This document shows, in pieces, positions 36,551-45,278 of a stretch of 64,000 bases of DNA. A program made the translations under genes and the position numbers. Every line of letters begins with the position of its first letter. Position 1 is the first letter of the stretch. The notes below the pieces were generated by a model that was given only the letters and a program-made list of their open reading frames with translations, did no database searches and was not told the DNA's origin. This stretch comes from Idiomarina piscisalsi (GTDB lineage Bacteria > Pseudomonadota > Gammaproteobacteria > Enterobacterales > Alteromonadaceae): assembly GCF_002211765.1 (NCBI RefSeq), contig NZ_CP022133.1, positions 248,001-312,000 of the forward strand, given 5' to 3'.

Positions 36551-37658
36551 CGATTATCTCCAAATTCATTTCGTTCGCTACTTGCATCAACATGTTCCTG
36601 GCAAATGGATCGGCCAGTTCAGTCAGTTGTTCTTTAAGGTAGTCTGGCGAAAATTCTGGGTGTGAAAAAATTCCTCGAGCAGCTCGGTAACGAACCCACC
36701 AAGCCGAATCTTGCAACAGCTGCCATAGGCGCTCTAAATCTTGTTTGTTACGTGCCAGCTCACCCAACATTCGGGTAGCCTGAACCCTGATACTCAATTC
36801 GGCTGACTGAGTCAAACGTCTAATTAATGGCAGGTGGTGCGGGTGATCAAGCAGAGGTATCAGTTGTGCTGTCGCCTCAGGTTGCGACTTAAAATGGCGA
36901 ATTAAGGTTTCGGCTTCACTGCTGGAGAGAGGTGCGTTCACTCCTTGCAGCACCGTAAGCAGATAAACGGCATGTTCAGCCGTGGTTTCAAGTAGAATTT
37001 TCTGAGCCTGCTGAATGAGGTAACGTGAGTCACATTCTTTGGCTATCGTAACCAAACGTTCTGGCGCAACGAAACGTTTCAACTGAAGCAGTATTGGCAC
37101 TGCAATGGTTTGATCATTACGCATTAGAGCGCGCAGTGCTGTAAGAACAACCATACTGCTGGAATGCTGAGTGAGCTCTTTTAAACGTTTTATGGTAGCG
37201 GGAGAAAGCTTTTGCAGATCGCCCATGGCAATCGCTGTTGCAATCAACGTTCTGACATCTTGACCGCGCATTAGCTCGAGCGCCTGACGTTCTAGACGAA
37301 TGTGTTCGGCTAAGCGTTCAAGGCCATCATCGGCATCGCCGCGGACATAACGATGCATAAGGGACCACAGTTGGATGAACCACAAAAAAGCCTGAGTATC
37401 CTGCCACAGCTGCTTTATTTGGGCGCGCTCGGGTAATTCTGCTTTTGGATTTGCACAACATTCGAATAGGAATCGGCGCCATTGTCGTTGTAATTCATTG
37501 CGCTTTTTCTCATCCTCCTGATGAATAATGCGCAGGATGAACAACCACGACCAAACCAATAGAACGAAAACAACAATAACCAGCAGGGCACTGTGCATCC
37601 ATTGCAAGAGTTGTTCAGAATCGATAGCGAAGTCCAAGCAACACCCCCCGGCGATCAT
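36543..37658 (-). CDS. Membrane-anchored HEAT-repeat protein
   Basis: 371 residues. One N-terminal membrane helix (about 23-42) is followed by a basic stretch (KKRNELQRQWRR), which places the rest in the cytoplasm. The remainder is helical, with recurring HEAT-type units such as LTQSAELSIRVQATRMLGEL and LLQDSAWWVRYRAARGIF in the C-terminal third. No catalytic motif is visible, so it is probably a scaffold for the glycosyltransferase, whose start it overlaps by eight bases. The ATG at 37658 has AAGG upstream but lies 44 bases inside the yaiO-like gene; an internal ATG at 37598 is an alternative start. Confidence 0.82.
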   Translation of the reverse strand: MIAGGCCLDFAIDSEQLLQWMHSALLVIVVFVLLVWSWLFILRIIHQEDEKKRNELQRQWRRFLFECCANPKAELPERAQIKQLWQDTQAFLWFIQLWSLMHRYVRGDADDGLERLAEHIRLERQALELMRGQDVRTLIATAIAMGDLQKLSPATIKRLKELTQHSSSMVVLTALRALMRNDQTIAVPILLQLKRFVAPERLVTIAKECDSRYLIQQAQKILLETTAEHAVYLLTVLQGVNAPLSSSEAETLIRHFKSQPEATAQLIPLLDHPHHLPLIRRLTQSAELSIRVQATRMLGELARNKQDLERLWQLLQDSAWWVRYRAARGIFSHPEFSPDYLKEQLTELADPFARNMLMQVANEMNLEIIDA

Positions 37659-38367
37659 AAAAGTCGCCTTGCTGATTAAAACTCACTGCCCAACGCAGAC
37701 CCCAGCTGGGTGAAAGCTGATGTAAACCGTAAACGCTGATGCCTTGTACATTGGTTATCAGAACCTGTTGAGGGGCGATTTTTTCTGCTTCTTCACCTTG
37801 ATTGAGAGCCAGTGTTATGGCGCTCCAGTCATTATAAAAGTAGCTAAGAGTTGCGGCATGAGACAGAGCTGAGTCACCACCTAAAAGGTGATCCTGGCGA
37901 ATTCGGTAAGACCAGCGCCACTGCTCAAAGTAACGCTCTAATTGAAGACTATAACCTTGACTGGTGCTTGTCGGCCAACGGCTTCTGTGAGCTCCTGCAC
38001 TGATAAGGTAACCATTATTCAGCGCGCGGCTGAGTATAATCTGACCTTGAAACTCGGGACGAACCCGGGACGTTCCTGAACCGCCAAGCTCGCCAAATAA
38101 TTGCCAGTTTTCGTTAAGCTCAGTGTAAAATCCGGCCAACATTTCGTTATCGCTGAGGTCGAAACGGCGGGTTTGGTTAAACCGCAAATAGCCTAGCGTC
38201 TCATCTGATAATGACCGTTCATATTGAATGTAGGCATTTTTCCAATTGTCATAATTACCGGTCAGACTATCGAAACCCACTCCGGCCTCGAATGCCTGAT
38301 TATAGGACTGAGCTTGTAGTGGCATACTTAACAAAAGAATCAACGAGGTCAGTACACTGAGCTTCAT
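37615..38367 (-). CDS. YaiO family outer membrane protein
   Basis: 250 residues with a signal peptide (about 1-20, ending LQAQ) and a beta-rich mature part of alternating polar and aromatic residues. It finishes with LLGLRYRF, an outer membrane C-terminal phenylalanine. The pattern matches the YaiO family, small barrels found next to GT2 glycosyltransferases. It is a likely outer membrane export or secretion pore, or a surface partner, for the polymer made by the downstream synthase. Its ATGA start overlaps the regulator stop by four bases. Confidence 0.85.
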   Translation of the reverse strand: MKLSVLTSLILLLSMPLQAQSYNQAFEAGVGFDSLTGNYDNWKNAYIQYERSLSDETLGYLRFNQTRRFDLSDNEMLAGFYTELNENWQLFGELGGSGTSRVRPEFQGQIILSRALNNGYLISAGAHRSRWPTSTSQGYSLQLERYFEQWRWSYRIRQDHLLGGDSALSHAATLSYFYNDWSAITLALNQGEEAEKIAPQQVLITNVQGISVYGLHQLSPSWGLRWAVSFNQQGDFYDRRGVLLGLRYRF

Positions 38368-38759
38368 GAAAAACTCCTTTTCTGACTTTGGATATTAAGC
38401 AGTTTACGGAGCCGAGCCTGCAATTCTTTTGGCTGAAAGGGCTTTACCATGTAGTCGTTGGCGCCTGAATCCAGAGCGTTGGCAATATCATCGTCGTCTT
38501 GTAAGCTGGTTAATACCAAGATGGGAACCGCACGGCTTGGTTCGCGATTGCGAAGCCATTGGATGAGCTGTGCCCCTGATATGATGGGTAATTGCAAGTC
38601 AAGGAGCACCAAGTCCGGAGTCGAACCACGTAACCAATCTTGAGCTTCGGAGCCGTCATTACAGCAGTGAGTTTCATACCCTTCGCGCTGTAATAAAAAT
38701 TCTAATAGTTCACGTAAAACTACGTCGTCTTCAACAATTAAAATTTTGAACTTGCTCAT
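38364..38759 (-). CDS. Stand-alone response regulator receiver
   Basis: 131 residues forming a single CheY-like receiver with no output domain. The phosphorylation site D54 (LVLLDLQLP), acidic pair D11/D12, T84 (LVLTS) and K106 (VKPFQP) are all present. It is the first gene of the polysaccharide cluster, with GGAGA before the ATG, and overlaps the yaiO-like gene by four bases. No histidine kinase adjoins. It probably tunes the synthase or another signalling route by protein contact rather than by binding DNA. Confidence 0.93.
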   Translation of the reverse strand: MSKFKILIVEDDVVLRELLEFLLQREGYETHCCNDGSEAQDWLRGSTPDLVLLDLQLPIISGAQLIQWLRNREPSRAVPILVLTSLQDDDDIANALDSGANDYMVKPFQPKELQARLRKLLNIQSQKRSFS

Positions 38760-38855
38760 ATACGTGTCTCCTCGCTTAATTCAAGCATAAGTAGCTTAGG
38801 CGTTGGGAGCAAGGAAAAACCTCTTTAAAGAACAAGCAATAAGTGCTTTACACAC

Positions 38856-38888
38856 AAAAAAAGACCGAGTAATTTTTTACTCGGTCTT
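38856..38888 (-). terminator. Intrinsic terminator of the dps gene
   Basis: Read on the minus strand, a 12-bp stem AAGACCGAGTAA/TTACTCGGTCTT with a four-base loop is followed by a run of seven T. It lies 39 bases after the Dps stop codon. Confidence 0.9.
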
Positions 38889-38926
38889 GGTTGTTACCAG
38901 TCATTACAGGCGTCGAATTTCTGCCA

Positions 38927-39403
38927 TTAATTACCTAAGTAAGAGGTCAGCATCCACGCTGTTTTCTCTTGCTCTTTAATGTAGTCACTCATCAACGCGT
39001 TGGTGCCTTCATCACCGGCTTCTCCTGCGAGGTCTAAAATCTCACGTTGCAGGCGAATCGTTGTTTGATAACTGTCCAGAATATTTGCGACACAAGCGCG
39101 ACCTTCATGGACGTCTTTTACTTCTTCAATTTCGCTATTCTTAATATAGGTCGAATAAGCGTGTTGAGGACGTTGACCCAAGGTTAAAATGCGTTCTGCA
39201 ATCTCATCAATCTTCAGCAATAAGTCATCGTAGGTTTCTTCAAACTTCGCATGCAGTTCGAAGAAGCGCTCGCCTTTAATGTTCCAATGGAAACCACGAA
39301 CGTTCATGTAAAACACTTGATAGTTCGACAACAGCTCGTTCAGCTTGTCGCCAAGTTGCTCGGCTTTTTTCTGATCTAAACCAATAACGCTTAACTGTTT
39401 CAT
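38927..39403 (-). CDS. dps: Dps family ferritin-like DNA-protection protein
   Basis: 158 residues from the ATG at 39403, which has a strong GGAGG site five bases upstream; a start six codons earlier is less likely. The ferroxidase signature is clear: NVRGFHWNIKG, then FFELHAKFEETYDDLLLKIDEIAERI, with the conserved H, D and E ligands. Dps dodecamers store iron, consume peroxide and shield DNA in starvation. It is transcribed alone, with its own terminator. Confidence 0.94.
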   Translation of the reverse strand: MKQLSVIGLDQKKAEQLGDKLNELLSNYQVFYMNVRGFHWNIKGERFFELHAKFEETYDDLLLKIDEIAERILTLGQRPQHAYSTYIKNSEIEEVKDVHEGRACVANILDSYQTTIRLQREILDLAGEAGDEGTNALMSDYIKEQEKTAWMLTSYLGN

Positions 39404-39478
39404 AAAACCCTCCTTTGTCATCGTTATGCATTAACCATAGTCCATTCATGAGGTTAAAGAAAGCGATGAAAATCGATG

Positions 39479-39511
39479 AAGCTGACAGTTAAATTCGATA
39501 ACTGTCAGCTT
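39479..39511. terminator. Long perfect hairpin between trhO and dps
   Basis: Two 13-base arms, AAGCTGACAGTTA and TAACTGTCAGCTT, are separated by seven bases. It lies about 40 bases past the trhO stop (minus strand). Neither side has a strong U-tract, so it is a probable but not classical terminator; an operator for dps is the alternative. Confidence 0.5.
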
Positions 39512-39550
39512 TAGCTTACATCAAGGAGTGCAGTTTTGAAGCGAGTTAGA

Positions 39551-40474
39551 TCAACTCAAAGACTCAACTTTACCATCGCGAATGTGCTTTTCGCCGCGCG
39601 CTTTGGCAAGCTGAATTTGGCGCTCACGCTCTGCGAAACGCTCTTTTTGTTCTGCGGATGTTTGGTCGAAGCAATGCGGGCAGCTAACCCCTTTCTGATA
39701 ATGCTCGGATTGCATTTCTTCTTTGGTAATTGGCATGCGGCAGGCGTAACACTGGTCGTATTCGCCTTGTTCAAGCCCGTGCTTAACGGTGACTCGCTGG
39801 TCAAAAACGAAACACTCGCCGTTCCAGCGGCTGTTGTCTTCCGGCACCAGCTCAAGGTATTTCAATATCCCGCCTTTTAAGTGATACACCTCGTCGAAGC
39901 CCTGCTCTTTTAAATATGCCGTTGATTTCTCACAGCGAATGCCGCCAGTACAGAACATGGCGACCTTCTTATGCTTTTCCGGATCCAAGTGCTCTTTAAC
40001 GTATTCAGGAAACTCACGGAAGGTATCAGTCTTTGGGTTAACCGCACCTTCGAACGTACCTACGGCGTATTCGTACTCATTGCGGGTATCAATGACCAGC
40101 ACTTCAGGATCAGAGATTAAGTCGTTCCACTTTTCCGGTTCAACGTAGGTGCCCACAGTATTTTTAGGATCAACCCAGTCGACGCCCATGGTTACAATTT
40201 CTTTCTTCAGCTTAACTTTGGTGCGATAGAAGGCTTGCTCGTCACTCGGTGATTCTTTGTGATCAATGTCAGCAAATCGGTCATCTGATCGCAGATAAGC
40301 CAAGACATTATCAATGGCTTCTCGGGTACCACAAATGGTACCGTTAATGCCCTCTCGGGCGAGTAAAAGTGTGCCTTTTACGTCGTTGTCGATAAGAGTT
40401 TGATAGAGTGGTTCGCGAATTTGCTCATAGTCATTGAGCTCGACAAATTTATACAATGCCGCACAAATGTACAT
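39551..40474 (-). CDS. trhO: Rhodanese-family tRNA 5-hydroxyuridine synthase TrhO
   Basis: 307 residues of the YceA/UPF0176 family. An N-terminal alpha/beta domain ([13 protein letters not shown]) is followed by a rhodanese domain whose active-site loop [11 protein letters not shown] holds the catalytic cysteine, and then a cysteine-rich C-terminal part (CYACRMPI...CPHCF). TrhO installs the ho5U modification at tRNA position 34 independently of prephenate. It is divergent from the TauE/SafE gene, with about 126 bases between their starts. Confidence 0.94.
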   Translation of the reverse strand: MYICAALYKFVELNDYEQIREPLYQTLIDNDVKGTLLLAREGINGTICGTREAIDNVLAYLRSDDRFADIDHKESPSDEQAFYRTKVKLKKEIVTMGVDWVDPKNTVGTYVEPEKWNDLISDPEVLVIDTRNEYEYAVGTFEGAVNPKTDTFREFPEYVKEHLDPEKHKKVAMFCTGGIRCEKSTAYLKEQGFDEVYHLKGGILKYLELVPEDNSRWNGECFVFDQRVTVKHGLEQGEYDQCYACRMPITKEEMQSEHYQKGVSCPHCFDQTSAEQKERFAERERQIQLAKARGEKHIRDGKVESLS

Positions 40475-40600
40475 ATCGTGTTACCTTTTTCAGCGGTTCG
40501 GAACGTAAATCCGAAGCCTTGTTTGGAAATAGTCGATTTAAAAATCGAGCGCGAATTATACGTATTGATCCAGATCAGCGCAAACCAGGAGTCGAAGTCA

Positions 40601-41359
40601 GTGGTCAGTGAGTCGTTATTTTATGGGTTAGTGTTGCTCTCCGCGTCAACGTCTTTATTAAGTGCGGTAGCCGGTGCTGGTGGTGGTGCGGTATTAATTG
40701 GCGTTATTGCGCTGGTGCTGCCAGGTAGTGCCGTTATTCCGGTTCATGGTTTGGTGCAAATGGGGTCAAACGTAGGGCGCGCAGCTTTGTCATGGCCACA
40801 TATTCACTGGCCGACTGTCGCTTGGTTTGTGCCTTTTGGGCTATTGGGCACCTTTCTTGGAAGCCTGTTACTGGTTCAGTTACCTACAGAAATACTGCAA
40901 ATTACCATTGGCCTTTTCCTGTTATGGTTAACGTGGGGTCCAAAACTACCGCAAAGCCTGTCTGGACGTGCGGGTCTTGTCGGCGGGGGCTTGTTAACGG
41001 GGTTTTTAGCATTATTTGTTGGCGCATCAGGCCCTCTGGTGGCGGCTTTCGTAAAAGCTCGTTTCAGCGAGAGAATGCAAACTGTGGCTACCTTTGCGAC
41101 CGTAATGACGTTTCAGCATGGTCCAAAAGCCATCGTATTCGGTATGGCTGGCTTTGTCTTTAAGGACTGGCTGCCTTTAATTGGGGCAATGATAGCGGCT
41201 GGCTTTGCCGGTACCTGGATAGGTTTGCACTGGCTCAAAAAAATAACGAACCAGCACTTTGATCAACTATTCCGAATGATCATTACTTTGCTGGCGCTGC
41301 GCTTGCTTTGGGTCGCGCTTGAGGCGCTTATCCCAGCGCTGTCTGGCGTAGCGGCGTAG
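40601..41359 (+). CDS. TauE/SafE family membrane protein
   Basis: 252 residues from the GTG at 40601 (AGGAG nine bases upstream); an open frame continues upstream across the trhO start but looks non-coding. Seven to eight hydrophobic helices carry the family patterns SAVAGAGGGAVLIGVIAL and LTGFLALFVGASGPLVAAFV, two repeated halves. Members export sulfite, sulfoacetate or other organic anions; the substrate here is unknown. Its last 93 bases overlap, antisense, the end of the CBS-domain gene. Confidence 0.88.
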   Translation: MVSESLFYGLVLLSASTSLLSAVAGAGGGAVLIGVIALVLPGSAVIPVHGLVQMGSNVGRAALSWPHIHWPTVAWFVPFGLLGTFLGSLLLVQLPTEILQITIGLFLLWLTWGPKLPQSLSGRAGLVGGGLLTGFLALFVGASGPLVAAFVKARFSERMQTVATFATVMTFQHGPKAIVFGMAGFVFKDWLPLIGAMIAAGFAGTWIGLHWLKKITNQHFDQLFRMIITLLALRLLWVALEALIPALSGVAA

Positions 41360-42322
41360 GCTGGCAATGTTGTCAGTTTCATCCATTATTGGCGTGCCCA
41401 AAATGGTCTCAATAATATCTTCCAGAGTAATAAGCCCTAACCAGCTGCCGTGTTCGTCGTAAACTAACGCCATGTGTTGCCGTGTCGATATCAGGTGGCT
41501 CATTAAGGCTTCCACGCTTACGGTTTCGGTGACGACCTCTACCTGGCGAACAATGTCGAGAATAGGTGTCCCCTCGTCGGCGTCAAAAACATCGCTGCGG
41601 AACAGAATGCCGTGTGGTTCTTCTTCGGCGTCGATGACCGGGTAACGGGAAAATGGTAGCTCACGAATCTTTTGACTAACAACCATAATGTCTTCGTCAG
41701 GTCGTATGGATTCGCAAACCGTTCGCGGTGTCATAACTTCCTTCACCCGAATGTCGTGAAGGTCGAGAATGTTTAAAATAACGCGTCTTTCGTCGGCATC
41801 CAGGGCTTCTTCCTCATGACCAATGGTTGCCATGGCTTTTATTTCAGAGCGCACATCAATGTCTTCTTCTGTGCCACCAATGCGCTTCGTTATTTGGTCT
41901 GACAGCCAAATAAAGGGCTTAAGCGTTAGAATCATGAGGTTCAAAATTGGTGGAAGCCAGGGCGCCAATGGCCGCCAAAATTTGGCACCAATGGTTTTTG
42001 GTATAATCTCGGACAAAATGAGGATGAGTAACGTCATAACTGCTGACGCAACGCCCAGGTAACCATCACCAAAAACCACACCAACTTGTGCGCCGACACC
42101 TGCCGCTCCGGCGGTATGAGCGACGGTATTTAAGGTTAAAATAGCGGCCAGGGGTTTATCGATGCCATCTTTGAGTTTACGTAGTTGCTTATGCGTTTTT
42201 GGTCTGGATTCTTTTAGGTGAGCAATGTAACTCGGTGTTACTGACAGTATTGCCGCCTCCAGAACCGAGCATATAAAGGATACGCCAATAGCCAAAAACG
42301 CAAAAAGTATAAGAAGAGTCAT
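41267..42322 (-). CDS. CNNM/CorC-like transporter with DUF21 and CBS domains
   Basis: 351 residues. A DUF21 membrane domain (about 1-180; SFICSVLEAAILSVTPSYIAHL and a later SEIIPKTIGAKF motif) is followed by a CBS pair (about 195-320; VMTPRTVCESI and GLITLEDIIETILG). The C-terminal CorC/HlyC domain found in longer relatives is missing. Relatives take part in Mg2+/Co2+ transport. The end runs 93 bases into the convergent TauE/SafE gene, and a basic tail (RRYARQRWDKRLKR) lies in that overlap. Confidence 0.92.
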   Translation of the reverse strand: MTLLILFAFLAIGVSFICSVLEAAILSVTPSYIAHLKESRPKTHKQLRKLKDGIDKPLAAILTLNTVAHTAGAAGVGAQVGVVFGDGYLGVASAVMTLLILILSEIIPKTIGAKFWRPLAPWLPPILNLMILTLKPFIWLSDQITKRIGGTEEDIDVRSEIKAMATIGHEEEALDADERRVILNILDLHDIRVKEVMTPRTVCESIRPDEDIMVVSQKIRELPFSRYPVIDAEEEPHGILFRSDVFDADEGTPILDIVRQVEVVTETVSVEALMSHLISTRQHMALVYDEHGSWLGLITLEDIIETILGTPIMDETDNIASLRRYARQRWDKRLKRDPKQAQRQQSNDHSE

Positions 42323-42347
42323 CGGGCTCCGAGTGAATAACTGTTGA

Positions 42348-42932
42348 TTATAAAAATTGTATCAACAATATAACAGAAACCGCAGCAATAAGTATGGACC
42401 ATCCGGCGGGGCCCGAATAATGTTTCCAGATATCTTCCGCTTGTGGCCCGAGCCAGAACACTAAGGCGGCCAGAATGTAGTAACGTAACGCTCGGGCGAT
42501 ACCGGCGGCTAGTAAAAACAACGCTAAAGGGTATTTGCCAGCCCCGGCAGCAAGCATCGCCACCTGAAAGGGAACAGGCGTAACGCCAACTAGGAATATT
42601 GACCAGAAGCCGTTATTTTCCAGGGCCGATTGAAATTCGTCGTATTGCTCCTGAACGGATAAGCAGTCAATAAACCATTGGCCGATGGTATCGAACAACG
42701 CATAACCAATGTAATAACCGCCGACTGAGCCAGCCATGAATCCCGCTAATGCGACGGACGCAATTAACCAAATACGCTCCCGCTCCAGCACCATATAAGG
42801 CACCAGGATAAGCTCTAACGGAATCGGTAAAACAGTCGCTTCTAGTGCCGAAAGAAAGAACAGAAGCACCAGCGCGTGTGGTGAGTTAGCCAGCTTTATA
42901 TACCATTTTTCACGGGTAGATGTTGTCGACAT
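42348..42932 (-). CDS. YqaA/DedA-like (SNARE-associated, VTT) membrane protein
   Basis: 194 residues from the ATG at 42932; a TTG five codons earlier is possible. About five hydrophobic segments carry the DedA superfamily pattern: ESxxLPIPLELILVPYMV-like entry (TVLPIPLELILVPYMV), GSVGGYYIGYALF, and VGVTPVPFQVAMLAAGAGKYPL. DedA/VTT proteins are linked to lipid scrambling and proton-dependent membrane homeostasis. It lies 25 bases upstream of the CBS gene in the same direction, probably in one transcript. Confidence 0.88.
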   Translation of the reverse strand: MSTTSTREKWYIKLANSPHALVLLFFLSALEATVLPIPLELILVPYMVLERERIWLIASVALAGFMAGSVGGYYIGYALFDTIGQWFIDCLSVQEQYDEFQSALENNGFWSIFLVGVTPVPFQVAMLAAGAGKYPLALFLLAAGIARALRYYILAALVFWLGPQAEDIWKHYSGPAGWSILIAAVSVILLIQFL

Positions 42933-43073
42933 AAATGGGTCAAGCAAATAGTTTCGATAGCGTGTATCGTTGCAGTGTAACCCGATTTTTTTGCAAATAG
43001 GGATCGAACCCGTTAAAAATTACGTAAATTTCGCTTCATTCCCAAGCAAAACAGAATTTTAAGGTAAAAGCAG

Positions 43074-44177
43074 ATGAAATATCGTGGTAGTTCTTCGTTT
43101 TCCCACCACCAAGCTGACAAAATAGGTGTGCTTGTCACCAATTTAGGCACACCCGAGGCCCCGACAAAGAAAGCCTTGAAGCCCTACTTGAAAGAGTTTC
43201 TGTCAGACCCTCGGGTGGTTGAAGTGCCACGGTTGCTTTGGTCGTTAATTTTAAATGGCGTTATTTTACGCTTTCGCCCGAAACGCTCAGCAGAAGCTTA
43301 TAAAACGGTCTGGACAGATCGGGGCTCACCATTATTATTCCACACCGAAGATCAGGCCAAAGGCATAGAAGCAAAACTAAAAGAAACTTGGGGTGAGGAC
43401 ATTGTGGTCGACTTTGCCATGCGCTACGGAAGCCCGGCTATTTCCGACGTTATTGAACGGATGCTGGAAAAAGGCGTGCGTAAGATGCTGGTTTTGCCTC
43501 TTTACCCGCAATACAGTGCATCAACTACGGCTTCGACGTTTGATGCGTTGGCAAAAGACTTTACTCAGCGACGCTGGTTGCCGGAGCTTCGTTTTGTCAC
43601 GCATTACCATGACTACCCGCCTTTTATAGAGGCGGCCGCTAAGCGTATTGAGCGTCACTGGAATGAGCATGGGCGCGCTGACAAATTATTGTTTTCCTAC
43701 CATGGCATACCGCTGCGCTACTTGAAAAACGGTGACCCGTATCATTGTGAGTGCTACAAAACCTCGCGACTATTGGCAGAGCGCCTAGGACTGAAACAAG
43801 ATGAGTATTTAACCACTTTCCAGTCGCGCTTTGGTCGTGAAGAGTGGTTGCAGCCATACACCGACATGACCATGAAAGCCTTACCGAAAAAAGGCATTAA
43901 ATCAGTACAGGTTTTTTGTCCGGGGTTCAGTGCTGACTGTCTGGAAACTATTGAAGAAATTGGTGAGGAAAACCGCGAGTACTTTATGGAAAGCGGCGGA
44001 GAGCGTTATGAGTACATTAGCGCATTGAATGCTGAGCCTGATCATATTGCAGCGCTAACAGAGTTAGTGAATACTCACTTGCAGGGTTGGTCCGTTGAAA
44101 AAATGACTGAACAACGCCAGGCATTAGCGGACAAAGTCGAGAAGCAAACATTGCCTTATAGTGAGGAAGGAAAATAA
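43074..44177 (+). CDS. hemH: Ferrochelatase
   Basis: 367 residues. It inserts Fe2+ into protoporphyrin IX, the last step of heme synthesis. Motifs are GVLVTNLGTPEAP at the start, the metal-site histidine in LFSYHGIPLRY, and the glutamate in GFSADCLETIEEIG. The C-terminal tail is longer than in E. coli HemH (320). It starts with ATG after TAAGG. An aspartic-protease gene follows after two bases. Confidence 0.97.
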   Translation: MKYRGSSSFSHHQADKIGVLVTNLGTPEAPTKKALKPYLKEFLSDPRVVEVPRLLWSLILNGVILRFRPKRSAEAYKTVWTDRGSPLLFHTEDQAKGIEAKLKETWGEDIVVDFAMRYGSPAISDVIERMLEKGVRKMLVLPLYPQYSASTTASTFDALAKDFTQRRWLPELRFVTHYHDYPPFIEAAAKRIERHWNEHGRADKLLFSYHGIPLRYLKNGDPYHCECYKTSRLLAERLGLKQDEYLTTFQSRFGREEWLQPYTDMTMKALPKKGIKSVQVFCPGFSADCLETIEEIGEENREYFMESGGERYEYISALNAEPDHIAALTELVNTHLQGWSVEKMTEQRQALADKVEKQTLPYSEEGK

Positions 44178-44179
44178 CG

Positions 44180-44683
44180 GTGGCGGGAAGTAACGCTTTT
44201 GGAAAGCCTTTCATGTTCATTGCATGGGGGCTGGCAATTGCTCTATTAGTTTGGTTTTTTCAAGATCAGCTTCAGGAACAGTTTAACCCGAACTCAAACA
44301 TCCAGAGTCATCGCAGTAGTGGTGAGGTGACCGTTGTTCTCGAGCAAAACCGTATGGGGCATTATGTGGCCAGAGGAAAAATAAATGGTCAACAGGTGAC
44401 GTTTCTTTTAGACACCGGAGCGACGCTGGTGGCGGTTCCTGAAGAGCTTGCACGTCAATTAGGCTTACAAAAAGGGCGGCAAGGTATGTCACAAACTGCC
44501 AACGGCCGGGTTATTACCTATCGAACGGAAATTGATACATTGGAACTGGGTGAAATACGACTTAACAACGTTGACGCGTCTATTACGCCGGGTATGGACG
44601 GAAACGTTATTCTTTTAGGTATGAGCGCATTAAAAGAATTTGAGTTAACCCAAAAAAACGATACGCTTAGGTTAACGTATTAA
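44180..44683 (+). CDS. Membrane-anchored retropepsin-like aspartic protease (TIGR02281 type)
   Basis: 167 residues from a GTG start. One N-terminal membrane helix (about 11-27) is followed by a single retropepsin-like domain with the catalytic D78-T-G80 (FLLDTGATLVAVP) and the late hydrophobic-glycine element VILLGMSAL. The length and layout match the clan AA family TIGR02281, which probably acts as a dimer in the periplasm. No substrate is known. It begins two bases after hemH and is probably read with it. Confidence 0.9.
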   Translation: MAGSNAFGKPFMFIAWGLAIALLVWFFQDQLQEQFNPNSNIQSHRSSGEVTVVLEQNRMGHYVARGKINGQQVTFLLDTGATLVAVPEELARQLGLQKGRQGMSQTANGRVITYRTEIDTLELGEIRLNNVDASITPGMDGNVILLGMSALKEFELTQKNDTLRLTY

Positions 44684-44713
44684 AACGAATCAAATTTATA
44701 GGAAGAATGAATC

Positions 44714-45226
44714 ATGCATAAGTTGTTTATTGGAATGGCAACGATCGCCTTTAGCGCTACAAGCTTTGCTCAACAGTCAGGATTAGAAGCCTGTGCTGAA
44801 ATTGAGGATTCGTTAGAGCGTTTGGTGTGTTATGACAATTTAGCTAAAAAAGAACAGTCTGGGGAACAGCAACGTCAAGATAGAGAGCTTCCGGAGCAGG
44901 CTCGTAAAGGTAAGCAGAAAGCGGCTGAAATGAGAGAGAAAGCGCAAGAGCGCCGCGAACAAGCCAATGAGCGTTTTGGGTTTGAACATAAAGAGAGGGC
45001 AGACACTGAGGATGAGCGCATTAGCGTGACTTTGGCTGACCGCGAAGAGGGGCCCTACGGCAAGTGGCGCATAACGCTAACCAACGGTCAGGTTTGGAAG
45101 CAAACCGACAGCGGTTATTTTTCATGGGACGGAGACTCCTACTACATTGAGCGGGGTGCACTGAACTCATTCTTCTTTGGCCGTGAAGGCTCCAATCGCC
45201 GTATGCGAGTTCAGCGCGTTAAGTGA
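44714..45226 (+). CDS. Secreted protein of unknown function
   Basis: 170 residues with a signal peptide (about 1-19, ending SFAQ). After it comes a CAEIEDSLERLVCYDNLA motif seen in several periplasmic proteins (two cysteines probably disulfide-bonded). A highly charged helical stretch (about 45-95, rich in E, R, K, Q) and a small beta domain (KWRITLTNGQVWKQTDSGYF) follow. The C-terminus is basic. No function can be assigned. An ATAGGAAGA ribosome site precedes it. Confidence 0.8.
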   Translation: MHKLFIGMATIAFSATSFAQQSGLEACAEIEDSLERLVCYDNLAKKEQSGEQQRQDRELPEQARKGKQKAAEMREKAQERREQANERFGFEHKERADTEDERISVTLADREEGPYGKWRITLTNGQVWKQTDSGYFSWDGDSYYIERGALNSFFFGREGSNRRMRVQRVK

Positions 45227-45278
45227 AACTTGATGTATACATTGCGCAGAGATATTTGCTCAGCAAACCGAGAATGCC

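Noticed and set aside
39536-39880. Plus-strand frame of 114 codons opposite trhO
   Set aside because: Hydrophobic by chance; it is fully antisense to the conserved TrhO C-terminal region and has no ribosome site.
40400-40600. N-terminal extension of the TauE/SafE gene
   Set aside because: It would overlap the trhO start, the sequence is polar and unlike family N-termini, and a GTG with AGGAG lies at 40601.
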